DNA from: Raphanus sativus
Taxonomy: Eukaryota > Streptophyta > Magnoliopsida > Brassicales > Brassicaceae
Length of the DNA: 64,000 nt
Assembly (NCBI RefSeq): GCF_000801105.2
Contig: NC_079513.1
Span: 23,714,273-23,778,272, forward strand
Direction: 5' to 3'
Below the pieces are notes generated by a model. The model searched no databases and was not told where the DNA came from. It saw nothing but the letters and a program-made list of their open reading frames with translations. The translations under genes and the position numbers were made by a program. Shown in pieces: positions 12,931 to 24,482 of this stretch. How positions within the stretch are numbered: the stretch's first letter is position 1; each line of letters begins with the position of its first letter.

Positions 12931-13786
12931 TACGAGGTTACCTTATGGATGTAAACTCTAAAAACAGGCATCCCGTGGAAATAAAGCATTGAAAGTCCAC
13001 AAGGTCACAAGACAAGTGGCACTGGCGTTCATCAAGCGGACACTTGCCAGGTGTCGCAAGTTCGAAGAAACTGGGCTTAGCTGTTTTGCTGATCCTGCGC
13101 TTCAAGACATAATGTTTTCATCTCCCAGCAACGATGCAAAATCATCAGAAAACGGCGGCTCTGGAACTGCCAGTAACACGCTCAATGAACCTTCTAATAA
13201 CCAGACCGAGGCCAAGGGCTCAGGTACGCAAAATCTTAACTTTAGATGATGATTCGAGAGTCGATCTTTACAACAGTTTCTTCTGATATGGCATGGCAGT
13301 TACGCTTTAAGCCTTTTGTCGGATGATTTGAGCTAATTGGGTGTTTTTGTAGGTGCAGTGTCTAGTACAAAGAGGAGAGAAGCATTGGTAGACGACATTA
13401 TTGGATGCGCTTCTTCCAAAGTGACAACGAGTATAGATAGCGCGGTTCTTAGTGGAGGAGGTTTTAGGAACAAGAACAAACCGAAACCCCAAGAAAAGAA
13501 CAACAACAGCAAGAACAACGAAAACCAATCAAGATCGACAACAACAACAACTCACCCAACAGGTCCTATAAGCAGAGGCACGTCGAACCGAGGAGGTGTC
13601 TCTGGAGATGGTGCAGCAGCAGTAGATGAGGAAGCTCCAATAGATTTCTCAAAGCTAGCGTTCCATGATCTAGAGGAAATGGATGAGCAGGCAGATATAG
13701 GAAACTGGTTCGAGGGTCTTCAGGATATTGATACAGCAGGGCTTGATGAAGTTCCTATGGATGATCTCTCTTTCATGTTTGGATAA
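8524..13786 (+). CDS. Serine/arginine-rich, coiled-coil nuclear-type protein (At5g22450-like), one frameshift
   Basis: Sixteen coding exons can be traced: 8524-8804, 8889-9129, 9278-9546, 9862-10029, 10111-10250, 10328-10859, 10977-11068, 11256-11318, 11399-11486, 11581-11646, 11728-12354, 12453-12518, 12629-12699, 12778-12835, 12968-13223 and 13353-13786. Repaired length would be about 1,150 residues. The protein is Ser/Lys/Arg-rich and basic, with the conserved start MMLGSGNSLSRGTVGSSSDT, several nuclear-localisation-like KKRRR clusters, and an acidic tail ending near DDLSFMFG. It matches the plant family once annotated 'spectrin beta chain-like' (At5g22450, At2g19390, At4g29790). The molecular role is unknown to me. 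Exon 9 is 88 nt where the flanking phases require 89: after ...IFAAIT the frame shifts and hits TAA near 11476, while the next frame reads DDMQNIKDQ. This is either a real 1-bp deletion or an assembly error. The exon 6 acceptor is a NAGNAG pair at 10325-10330. Confidence 0.85.
12897..12927. repeat. TA microsatellite in an intron
   Basis: About 15 TA units in the fourteenth intron of the At5g22450-like gene. Confidence 0.9.
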
Positions 13787-14142
13787 AAGGAGGAACATAC
13801 TCGACACAGAGAGATGAATTGAGCTGATGCATACCCTCATCATAAGTAAAAAATTTAATTTCTTAAGTTGTATATTTGTACTGAATAGTGATTATCTGCC
13901 GTCAAGGCGAGTACTAAACTATGATCTAGTATAAATGTATTTCCATTTTTCAAAAGAATAGTATTTCTTTGATTTATTAATAGTTCCAAACCCTTTGGAA
14001 TAATATTTTTCTCGAAAAATAACATCTGAAACATTTTGATAGTTCAAACTTTCAGATAAAAAGGGCTAATACAGTTTGTTTAAAAAAGATCTCTTTAAAA
14101 AATGCTCAGAAGATTTCTGACTACAGTAATTGTATATTCATA
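13787..14142. other. 3' UTR and spacer before RPL10A
   Basis: AT-rich sequence containing the presumed 3' end of the upstream gene. No open frame or RNA gene is seen. Confidence 0.6.
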
Positions 14143-14200
14143 TGGGCCTAAAATATGAAAATGGGCTTTTAATTGGGTGAAGTAATATGGGCTAGGGTTT
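14143..14200 (+). promoter_or_regulatory. Ribosomal-protein-type promoter motifs (site II and telo-box)
   Basis: TGGGCC at 14143-14148, TGGGCT at 14162-14167 and again at 14188-14193, immediately followed by the telo-box core AGGGTTT at 14194-14200. These lie about 100 to 150 bases before the RPL10A start codon. Paired site II and telo-box elements are an established signature of promoters of plant translation-machinery genes active in dividing cells. Confidence 0.7.
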
Positions 14201-14295
14201 CGTTCTCCTCTCTTGCTTCTGTGTTCTGTGGTTCATATAAGTTACTCAAACCCCTTCTCATGCCGTTCTCTTAGCATCTCAGGAAGTAAGCCAAA

Positions 14296-15491
14296 ATGAG
14301 GTTTGTGTCTGCTCAAAACTCGGTTTTCATTTCTTTCTTTCTTGTTTCATTCGTTAGAATCATCTTAGTATGTATGCTAGTAGTAGCTGCCACTGGAATC
14401 ATAGATAGCTTAGGTGAAAAATTGAATCTTTATTACAAAGAAAAGTATTGACCTTTATATTGTGTGTGTGTCTGTGTGGAAGTCATCACTTTTCATTAGG
14501 ACATAAAGTGTTTTAGGTTATTGAAAGTTTTGATTTTTTTTTGTTGTTGGAATGATGGCAGTAAGCTCCAGAGTGAAGCCGTGAGAGAGGCGATATCCGC
14601 CATGATCACTCACTGCAAGGAGACAAAGCCTCGCAAGTTCACCGAGACCATCGAACTCCAGATTGGTCTTAAGAACTACGACCCTCAAAAGGACAAGCGT
14701 TTCAGCGGTTCCGTCAAGTTGCCTCACATCCCAAGGCCTAAGATGAAGATTTGCATGCTCGGTGATGCCCAGCACGTTGAAGAGGTTAGCCTTTCACTCT
14801 TTTTAAGCTAGTTGGTAGTGTGTAGATATAAAGTGTTAAACTTTTGAAGGGGTTTTGGTTGTTTTACATAGGCTGAGAAGATTGGATTAGAGTCTATGGA
14901 TGTGGAAGCACTTAAGAAGCTGAACAAGAACAAGAAGCTTGTTAAGAAGCTAGCAAAGAAGTTCCATGCTTTCCTTGCTTCTGAATCCGTTATCAAACAG
15001 ATTCCTCGTCTTCTTGGTCCTGGTCTCAACAAGGCAGGCATGTTTAAGCTGTTAACTTAATAATCATTTGTTTTATCATATTGTTATTATGATTTGTATT
15101 CTTGACTTTTTTTTTTTTGAATAACAAACGAACAGGAAAGTTCCCAACTCTTGTTAGCCACCAAGAGTCTTTGGAAGCCAAAGTGAACGAGACAAAGGCA
15201 ACAGTGAAGTTCCAGCTCAAGAAGGTTCTTTGCATGGGTGTCGCCGTTGGGAACCTTGACATGGAGGAGAAGCAGATCTTTCAGAATGTTCAGATGAGCG
15301 TCAACTTCCTCGTCTCACTATTGAAGAAGAACTGGCAAAACGTTAGTAGAAAATCTTTTTTTTATTTATTTTCCTCCACCATCCTCTGTACATTTTGCTT
15401 GTGTGTCTGACTCATAGAGTTTCTCCTTGTTTTGCAGGTGAGGTGTTTGTACTTGAAGAGCACAATGGGTCCACCTAACCGTGTGTTCTAA
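14296..15491 (+). CDS. RPL10A: 60S ribosomal protein L10a (uL1)
   Basis: Five exons (14296-14300, 14562-14784, 14872-15037, 15136-15341, 15438-15491) encode 217 residues, the normal size for this cytosolic L1-family protein of the ribosomal L1 stalk. The product begins [16 protein letters not shown] and ends [10 protein letters not shown], both diagnostic. The first coding exon holds only ATGAG. The third intron starts with GC rather than GT: the exon ends GGCAG at 15037 and the intron begins GCATGT, giving a GC-AG intron that keeps the conserved NKAGKFPTL join. The upstream site II/telo-box cluster fits its class. Position next to the At5g22450-like gene suggests it is the At5g22440 (RPL10aC) orthologue. 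Confidence 0.97.
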
Positions 15492-16378
15492 GATTATTAT
15501 TATCTCAAAGTTTCTCTTAATGTATCATCAAAGGCTGAGATTAGATTTGATTTTCATTTCTGTCGTGAGCTTTCTTCTTTTTGGTTTACTTCCAGAATCC
15601 TTACTTGGTAGGATCAAGATTTTCTTAAATGACAATTTTGTTTCTATTATTGCTATTTTTGTTAGTGTTTTTTTTCATTTAAGTTTTCAAAATTTAATAT
15701 TTCGTTATCATTATCGTTATATAATGTGTCAAATGATTTTATATCACGAACAAAAAACTTCATAATTTGTTTTTTTTTTTCTTCTGTATATTATACTTAG
15801 ATTCACGTAAACAATATAACATATGAATAGTTACGTCTTCGAGTTTATCAATCACATGGGATCCAAAACCTTCCCTGGAAAGTCAACGGTCTCCAGTTCC
15901 CTGATAATGTTTCGGACATTGTCTCCGGTTTGTTTGAGGGATGAGAGGAGTGAAGGAAAGTGGGTTTGACGTAGTTATAAAATTTGGAGTCGTATTTGTA
16001 CTTCAACCAATTGAGAAACCAAGCTGTGTTTGTGAGCACAGATTTGCTTAGGACCTCCCAAGCGCTTTGCAAAACACTTCATGGTTCGTTTCTTGTCAGT
16101 GGTCGGAAGCATTGACCGGAAAGAACCCTTTAAATCCGCAATGGTGGTCAGTGGTCACATGTTTCTTCTCTCGGCTCACACTCCAGGAGAATGTTAATTC
16201 CTTTAAAAGATATTATATAATATACAATATTAATTACAATTTCTTCCTTTTTAATAAGAAAAAGACCATTCAAGTGACTGATTAAATATAATTCAGGGGG
16301 TTTTTGTATACAACTCTTTTTATAGAAATAAAGGAAAACATCAAAATCATATGACTGTGTGGTATACTATATATAACA
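15492..16378. other. 3' flank with an unidentified open stretch
   Basis: After the RPL10A 3' UTR, the minus strand between 16072 and 15848 carries a 74-codon open stretch rich in Tyr/Trp/Phe (for example WFLNWLKYKYDSKFYNYV). It looks more protein-like than its surroundings, but I do not recognise it and the frame closes just upstream. It could be a relic exon of a lost gene. Otherwise the DNA is AT-rich and featureless. Confidence 0.4.
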
Positions 16379-18922
16379 CTAGTGGTTTTCTCGCGCTTCG
16401 CGCGGGGTGATGAACCTTATTTGATTGTTAATAATGTTTTTTTTTTGTTTTGGCTGTGGATCGTATTTTTAATTAGAGAAATGTATGATGTTATTAGGTT
16501 AAAATGCTATGTTCTTTTGGGTGTTTGTAGGATCGTATGGAATTGTTTGCCGAGCTGATAGTAAGAGATATTTCCAAGGTTTTGGGTTATATCTTTCACT
16601 CGGTGAATGATTTATAGTTTGAAAGTTTAGTAGGGTGATATTATATGTGCGTTTTGGTTTACGAATTTTTTTAAAAGCTTTTAGAAATATTAGTTACTTG
16701 AAAGTCAAAGGTCTCTTGAAAAAATAAACCCTCCTAATAATTAACTTGATGGGACCAACGGATAGTAATCACTGATATAATTCGAAATTTCAAGCATAAA
16801 GTAGTATTAAGATAAACTGATTTTCTTTATTTTGTTTTTGTTTTTGTTTTAGCATGTATATTTTGCAAGAAAACTCAAAAGTTGAAAAGCAATGGTTAAA
16901 TACTAAACTTTAATTTGACAACGACACAAACATCCCGACTTTAGACAGTTCAAAACAATGAATAACTTTTAGTGTATCTTCGAGAAAACCCTTTGCCATT
17001 TTTTTCTCCAGCTCCCTTTGTATCTTAAGACAAAAAGGCCCACACAAGCATCCTCATCTTCTCATATTCAGCCTAAAGAGATTATTGTACCAGACGTGAA
17101 ACCAACAAAGGTAATACTTTTGGTTTTCTAAATAAGAAATGCAAGGTGATGTTTTTTTTACCTCTTCATAGATCGATCAATTGGGACTATCTAGCCATCA
17201 TGCGCAAGCTTTACTGAAATCCCTACCAAAACCAAATATTGCAACAATTAAATAAGAATTCCTCATCTTTTTATGTAGGGCTTCTTCAGATAGATGATGT
17301 AATTAAGTGTTTGTCATCTGTGTCCTTGAGGTGATCAAATTTGGGCGTCATTCCAACTAAAAAGCCCTTTTCGGTCTCAAGTCTTTTGATTGTCTATGTC
17401 TATAGAAAACATAAGTTACCTAGATATAAACCATTTAAATATATAAAAAAACACACCTCCAAAGTAAGCTAACCTGCAGGAAAGATAAGCGAGTGTCGTG
17501 GGATCCTCTCTGCAGTTAGGATAAAATAGAGAATGTGAAATCATCAGACTAAAGTAAACATAAGCAAATCAAACTTCGATGCACACGGATGATATGTATT
17601 ACCTTATAAATTGTATCCAAGATAAGGAGATCCAATTGTGCACCAGCAGATTTTGATATAACTATATAATTCAACAGCAACAGAGTCTGAGTTATCTTGT
17701 TTGAGAACATCAGTACCACACACACACACACTCTAAGCACTTTGTTGCAATTACCATACTCAGTGCTTGAAGAAGAAGGTGACAGATCAGAGACATAAGC
17801 CACTATGGATTGTTTCTCCAAGAAACAAACAAAGACAGACATAGTATTCTCCATGCATCCTCTAAAACGTAAATAAGATTAGAGTCTCCAGATAGATCAA
17901 GTAGGGAGATATGATTATCTATTTCTACAGAGGCTTTGAGAAACTTACTTGAAGTGGCGTGAATGATAAGTTTGAAGCTACAAATGACTTCTCACAATCT
18001 TCTCTGATTACTCTCATATACAGCTGTATTTACTCTCCTAACATCTTGGCTTCCTTTAAGTTCTTCTAGACCAGATACATGAACTTCGCAGCAGGCTGTT
18101 TTCAGAAAAGAACATAATCATTACAGCTTCAAAATCTAAAAATTCAAGCTGAATTTCCAAAGATTACGAAGATATTATTATTACATGTCCATAGAACGGT
18201 GGCTTACGAAGATCGGAGAGAAAGATATATCATTGGTAGGACTAAACGGTTGCACAAAACATATATAATCCGAGTACATCATCAGCATGTTAATGAGTCA
18301 AAATCATCTGCAGGGTATGAAAAAAATGATTTCTTACATGCACTAAGAAAAAGGTTATGGAAAAATCGAAACCTGTAAACTAAAATTTATAATTTTGTTT
18401 ATCTAAGCTTCGTTCATACATATCTGGGTGATGAAGTGTTTTGTTATGAAGTTGACAAGAAGTGACACTGTTCATCACAGGAAACAAACATATTTATAGG
18501 GTGAGCTTCAATCGGTTACCTTGGAGTATGCTTATGCCGAGTAAATGCAAGAGAGTGGGAGGAGTGGTGCAAATGACTTCAACGCTGTGATTAAAGCATG
18601 GGATAGACAATAACTGCTGTCGTTACACTGGCGTTGATCGGAGATGGGAGATCCGAAGAGACACGCCGATGAAACTATGCATCTCCAACATCGTAAACAA
18701 ACCCTAACTACATATGGGCCTGCTTTGCGAAAAAGACATAAGAACCCAGTGCATTAATCAATTGAAAACACTAAACCCATAATAAAACCATCCGCGAGAG
18801 AAGCGTCGCGCGTTAAAGAAGAAGAATAAAAGAAATATAGAACGACACGTGGCGTGAAAAGGAAGAGGGTACGCTGAGGTGGAGGCTTGTGGAGAGTTTC
18901 ATGTCAGCTTTATTAATATAGA
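16379..18922 (-). mobile_element. Non-autonomous Helitron
   Basis: A minus-strand element of 2,544 bp. Its 5' end is TC (complement of GA at 18921-18922, host A before it), followed by TATATTAATAAAGC. Its 3' end is CTAG at 16379-16382 with host T after it. A hairpin of CGCGC/GCGCG lies 9 bases before CTAG. TC...hairpin-CTRR between host A and T is the diagnostic Helitron structure, with no target duplication. No Rep/helicase gene or clear captured exon is seen inside, so it needs an autonomous partner. Confidence 0.85.
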
Positions 18923-19060
18923 TGTATAATTCGATAGCACGTCACACAAAATTCTGAATGTTTATGAATATTTTATTCGTCTAAGTTTAATAGTATATAG
19001 TAGTCTAACACAAGCTTGTCTATAGAATTTGCTCTATAGTAGTATAATTGTATGTGAAGT
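18923..19060. other. Spacer between Helitron and reductase 3' end
   Basis: Short AT-rich segment, presumably holding the 3' UTR of the reductase gene that ends at 19061 on the minus strand. Confidence 0.5.
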
Positions 19061-22000
19061 TTATTTCTTGAGTACGTGTGCAATAAGGCCACGGATATGT
19101 ATATTCGTAAAGTAATCTTCCCAATCAATGCATAAGGTGGAGCCGATCAGTTTATCTATCTCTGTGCCTTCATTCTTGATTCGTAGTCTTTCCAGGTTAC
19201 TATCATCGAATCTGTATTTAACACATACTGTATTAGGCATAAAAAAGAACATAAATAACAATGACACTACAAATAGTATATTTTATTGAAACTAAATTTA
19301 TTAAAATTAATAGAAAACTAGCATCTGATGTGATTTGCAATCATACATTTGCTATTTTGCTATGATATTCAAAATAATAAAGCATTAGCTTATAAAAATT
19401 TTTAAGCCTTTCACAAGTAATAGGTACGTGTATTAACTAGGTCTTTATATATCATTTTTTAAATTATGCCCGCGCAACCACAAAATAAAATATACTAAAA
19501 AATCGATAATGTATATATCCTTACCATTTACCAATGAAAAGAATTATTCTTGGGTTCATCTCTAGAGTGAACCTAGAGGTTCACCCAACCAATAGGAATC
19601 ACTCATTTCACAATTGATATCTTTTAAATAAGGAAACAAAATATTATCAAGTTATATTATGTTTTTAAAATAAAAATGTCAAAATAAATAAAAATAATAA
19701 TATATGCAAAAAAGATTAAAAATATTTTAAATCCGTCATCAAAACACTAAACCTAAACTCTAAAATTTAAATTAAAAATATTAAACACTAAATCTTAAAA
19801 ATACCAAATCCTTAATCCGAAAAAGAGTTTAGGGTTTATCCAAAAGTTTAGGGTTTAGAGTTTATGATTTAGGGTTTAGTATTTCGATGAAGGCGTTAAA
19901 ATATCTAAATTTCTTTTGCATATACTAGAGTCTAGGGTTTAGAGTTTAAAATTATCCAAGGGTTTAGCATATATCCAAGGGTTTAGGGTATACTCAAGGG
20001 TTTAGGGTTTATGATTTAGGGTTCAGGGTTTATTTTATTTTTTGAAAATGTTAAAATATATTTTTTTAAATCATTTTTTATAACTACTATTATTTTTATT
20101 TATTTTTATTTTATTTATTTTAAAATATAATATAACTTGACAATATTTTGTTTCCTTATTTAAAAAATATCAATTGTACGTGAAATGAGTGATTCTTATT
20201 AGTTGAGTGAACCTCTAAGTTCACTTTAGGGGTGAACCCAAGAATAACTCCAATGAAAACTAATGTTAAAAATGGAAAGTTGGAAGAAATGTGAGAGTTA
20301 TATAGGTACATACATGCCCTTGAAGATTACATAAGGCTTGTAAAGTTTCACCATTCTCATCGCTATATTTAATCTACGATTGAGAACTTCATATTTCTCT
20401 CCGAGTTGCGATGGAAAAATTAATCTAAGTAATCGCAATATCTGAAAACAAAAAAAATATAATTAATATGAGAGAATGCATTTTAATATTACCGCCCTTC
20501 ATATAAAAATGTATACCTGTAAAGGTAATTTATAACGAAGGCTCGTGTAGACACGAAAGCTAGCCATTGTGGATAATATTGTAACGTTTGGGACAATAGG
20601 CAAACCATTGCGACCGAGCAGAGGGCTTTCCATGAAAAAACGATTAAGAATTTCATAAATCTGTTTATACATCACTGGGTTCCGGTAAGATGAGCCGACA
20701 TGGTATATGGTATGACTCCCTGACTCACGTGAATGTTCTGCTGCGGTCACAATCATAGCGTTCGCCACCATATCGACGGGTATCTTGTTATATACATGTA
20801 TTTTCATATTAGAATCGAGCTAGTAAAAATAGAATCTTATTTTACATGTATTATAATATTATTAGTGTGATGTGCTTAGTAAGCTTACAAGATCGCATAC
20901 TGCCATATGATCAACAAGGAAACACTTTAGCAGTCCCTTTCCGAGTGAAACAATCACACTGTCTATGGTTCTTCATATATACAATAACCACAAAGAAGTC
21001 GTGTAAGAATATAAAATCAAATACTTGGATGAAAAAATAAATAACAATCAACTTGAAATGATAAAGTAGGTCAGTGATAACTTACTTTATACCTTCAACC
21101 CAACCAGGAAATGGGTCGGAGAAAGTGCTTGTGATTATTGTGGGACGTATAATTACAATAGGCATAGATTCTCTACAATATCCAAGAAGCATTTCTCCCA
21201 TTGCTTTCGTGAAGACATATGTATTTGGCCATCCATAAAGCTTTGCCCTAATTAACATTATATATGCCTCAGTTAAGTTACTTTATACAGTATATATCAA
21301 GTTTCTAATTTTGGCATTTCAACTGGTACACAAACGGTACCTTTGCAATCCGAGATCTTTCATGGCTTGTTTGGTTTCTTCTTCCGAATAACCTAGTTTC
21401 TTGAGTTGTTTCAATTTCTGGTCTACCAATCGCATTTCCGCATCGATGTCTACCTTGTTTTTTCCATTGAGAGTTTCCCCCATAGCAAAAGGCTTCTCTA
21501 GTATGAGCCCGGATCTTTTCCCACAAACATAAGCTGGAAAAGAAAACAAATATTTTTATACCATGCTGGTAGACATGATTTATATAAAAAGGTTTCGATT
21601 AATGATTCACCTGTAGAGACATGAAGAAGCAATTGCGGTTTCACACACTTCTTAGCAAAGTTAAGGATATTGAGAGGTCCAAGTGTGTTGATTCCAAGAG
21701 CAACATCATATCTTTTTCAAATACAAAAATAAAAAGCTAATCAATATGGCAATAACAATATATAGATATATGTTTTTCATTTTTATTAGTGATAGACCTA
21801 ACTCACACCCAAAAACTAGCTCAAGAGTGGAGAATTGTTCATACACATGTATTGCCCAAGGAAACTATATTTACACGATGTGGGACATCCACATCTAATA
21901 GCCCTTCTCGAGATGTGGGTGAGAAACGGTCCAACGGAAACAGTCCAAGCCCAACATCTCGGAAATACCACTGCAAGATTAGCTATTTTTACAGGCTAAA

Positions 22001-22824
22001 TACGTAGATAACTATTTATATGTGAAATCATCTGTTGGATTTTTACCATGGGCTCTGATACCATATTAGTGATGGACCTAATGCACACCCAAAAGCTAGT
22101 TCAAAAGTGAAAGATTGCCCATACTCATATATATTATCCAAAGACACTATGTTTACACGATGTGGAACATCCACATCTAATAATTTTCTTTTACCGATTA
22201 AGTAAATGTGTATACCTTTCATCGAATCTCGTGGTGGCAGCAGAATTCACAATGATGTCGATCTCTTGCATCATATCTTGTAAGAGATTAGAATCACTCA
22301 GTCCCATGTTGTTCAGTGATATGTCACCCGGAACAGGAACAACTTTCTCTGATATTAAGGCGTTTAGACGTTCATCACCAACATTCTTTCTCAACACCCT
22401 AAACAAATCTTTCTCAAAAACCTGTTTACAAAGTAATCAAACAAGAAAATATAATTTGTATGAATTATTTAACGAAAAAATTGGTTATACGTGTGTGTAA
22501 ATACACCTCATTATGTAACCGTTGTTTCGCGGCCTTGTTGTCGGATGCTCTTACGAGGAGATAAAGCCTCTTCAAGTTTGGTTGCAATCTCAGAACTCGC
22601 TCCACGAAAACTGTTAAAATTTTTGATGAACAATAAATTCCAATTAATGACAAACTTAGTGGTAAATAATTTCCATTAAAAAGATTCAAGCTCGAAATAT
22701 ATTCAACTGCTGATATATCATGGTATATGAGAGTATAAAGATTATTACCTTTTGCAAGAAAACCGGATGCGCCAGTGACGAGAACTGTCTTGTTCTCAAG
22801 AAACTGAACACAACTTGGTTCCAT
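19061..22824 (-). CDS. FAR7: Fatty acyl-CoA reductase (alcohol-forming), FAR7-like
   Basis: Ten exons on the minus strand (22749-22824, 22507-22610, 22217-22421, 21610-21711, 21341-21533, 21086-21247, 20889-20970, 20517-20783, 20314-20441, 19061-19211) join without a stop into 489 residues, the usual FAR length. The enzyme reduces long-chain acyl-CoA to primary alcohols with NADPH for wax, suberin or pollen-wall lipids, normally at ER membranes. Visible are the Rossmann nucleotide-binding TGASGFLA (17-24) and the catalytic YVFTK (Tyr237, Lys241). The FAR_C 'sterile' domain occupies the last exons, ending in WEDYF...GLIAHVLKK. Synteny points to At5g22420 (FAR7), which from memory is annotated as a shorter protein in Arabidopsis. 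Here the C-terminus is complete. Intron 3 holds a TRIM and intron 9 a MULE-MITE, both non-coding for the host. Confidence 0.9.
19541..20250. mobile_element. MULE-MITE with long inverted repeats
   Basis: A 710-bp element with a perfect 9-bp target duplication, CAATGAAAA, at 19532-19540 and 20251-20259. The terminal inverted repeats start GARTTATTCTTGGGTTCA and extend for roughly 130 bp with high identity. Nine-base duplications and long inverted repeats indicate the Mutator superfamily. The centre consists of degenerate telomere-like units such as GGGTTTAGGG in both orientations. It lies in the last intron of the reductase gene. Confidence 0.92.
21784..22182 (-). mobile_element. TRIM element (mini LTR retrotransposon)
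   Basis: Two direct repeats of about 118 bp (21784-21900 and 22064-22182) flank 163 bp of internal DNA. Next to the right repeat, 22049-22063 is complementary to a primer-binding site TGGTATCAGAGCCC for initiator Met tRNA, so the element points to minus. A purine-rich tract adjoins the other repeat. The 5-bp duplication ATTTT flanks the whole (21779-21783, 22183-22187). The repeats end TATTAG...CTAATA and resemble Katydid-type TRIMs. It sits in intron 3 of the reductase gene, in the same orientation as that gene. Confidence 0.9.
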
Positions 22825-23795
22825 AGTTGAAACTCAAAAACCTAAATGAAGAACAAAGAGGAAGTATGAAGTGTTTAATTAGTTGCTGAGAATGTGTGAT
22901 CCTAGCTATCCGTACGTAGCACTATATATAACACATTTATATATAATTTATAGCACCAACCTAATCTAATTCAATATCTATTAAACAAGTAAAACGTGAT
23001 GAAATACACCCTTCCAAGTTGAAATTAACTAATACTAAAAAAAAAAAATTGATTCTTAAATCAGTTTTACTATCAAGAACCTCATGTTAGGATTGACGTA
23101 CCTGTAATAATCGATTCCATTCGCCAAATTCGAGACCTACTGAAAATATTATTGAAGAACTCTGCAATGCCATCAGGCTTTGTATATTATCGAAGAATAC
23201 GATGCCTTTCGATATATGCTAGTAGTTTCTCTCGCTCTCTCTTTAGTAGTTCGAAATCTTCTTGCTATTAAAAATCTTTTTATATTCAGATCATGTTCGA
23301 GTTAATCAACTAATTGCCCATGCTTCCCATTTGCAACAACTTCATCACCAACAACAACCAACCAATAACCACCTTCAGTTACTCCTTTATCAAAAATTCA
23401 ATTCCTACCAAACTTTTTGTCTCTTACCAAAAGCAAATTTTTTAAAATGTAGTAGTTAGCGACCAAAAAGGAGACCTCTCGAAAGGAAATTTGCTTGCAT
23501 TTCTGACAAGCGCATGTTTGAAGGGCTACCTTCACTTGTTGGTTTTGAGTGCAACCAATCTCATTTTTGTTTTGTGTCAGTTCTTTTATTCGTTACATTT
23601 TCACCATTTGTTATTTTATTAGATAATATCTTTGTTTTATCAATCAATCTGATAACTATAGCTCAATTATCTTTGTATCTTAATATTATTCACGAATTAC
23701 ACGAGTGAAATTATTATAAATAAAGTTGCTCTAATGTTTACTCGGTTGATTTCTTGCATTACATGAGCAACGGAGAGTACTGAACAAAGAATTAC
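22825..23795. other. Upstream region of the reductase gene
   Basis: Presumed promoter and 5' UTR of the FAR gene, then AT-rich DNA. A CAA-rich stretch at 23330-23400 and a pyrimidine-rich stretch at 23580-23700 give short open frames of low complexity that I do not regard as genes. Confidence 0.5.
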
Positions 23796-23881
23796 CTTTA
23801 GCGATGAAACCGGAAGGGTCAGTGACAAGACATGTCTTGATATAGTTGGTCAGATTAACCGTCCCTAAGCATGGTGATCCA
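23796..23881 (-). pseudogene. First-exon remnant of a second fatty acyl-CoA reductase
   Basis: Read on the minus strand, the stretch gives SPCLGTVNL...KTCLVTDPSGFIAK followed directly by a GTAATT donor. It aligns with exon 1 of the intact reductase 1 kb away ([23 protein letters not shown], then GTAATA), including the splice phase. The glycine motif is damaged (TDPSG instead of TGASG). No later exons are found. It is best read as the relic of a tandem FAR duplicate. Confidence 0.7.
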
Positions 23882-24482
23882 TCAAGCCTCAAACGTTTCG
23901 ACGATCGCTATGAATTCAATGTTCGATTGGGCCGATTAGCTATTAGTCTAGTACTTATTCTCTCTCGATGCAAAATGGTCCATGTTTTAGCCATTTCACA
24001 CATTAAAAATAACAAATAAATTATTTTGTTAATCATTTTGGTTATTCTTACAATTGTTTAATGTTTTAATAATAAATACAAATGTATTAACTATCATCTA
24101 AAACATTAATCTTTCAAAAATAAACACAAAATTTAAAACATTAATTATTTATACTCCGAGAAAATATTTTTCTCAAGTCTTCATAACCATTTCTCTTGTC
24201 ACATAGTCACATACTGCTCACGCAACTTGTTTGACATTTTTAATGCAAATTCGTTATTGCAAAACCCCACGACACGAGCACGCAATTATCTAGAAAGTTT
24301 CAACCTAATAAATAATTCATAACGGAGTACTATGCTTTTCTTTGTTCCTGTTTCGGAGAAAATAATCTTGTTTTCTTTTATCACCGAAAGGCGAAATAAT
24401 CAACGCTTTTCAACGCTCTTCAAAAAAAAAAAAAAAAAAAAACGCTCTTCAACATTCAGCTCGCGAATAATCTTGTGTTTTC
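23882..24482. other. AT-rich spacer
   Basis: No gene or delimitable element seen. A poly(A) tract of 20 bases lies near 24422 between two copies of AACGCTCTTCAA, which may mark a small poly(A) insertion or slippage. Confidence 0.5.
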
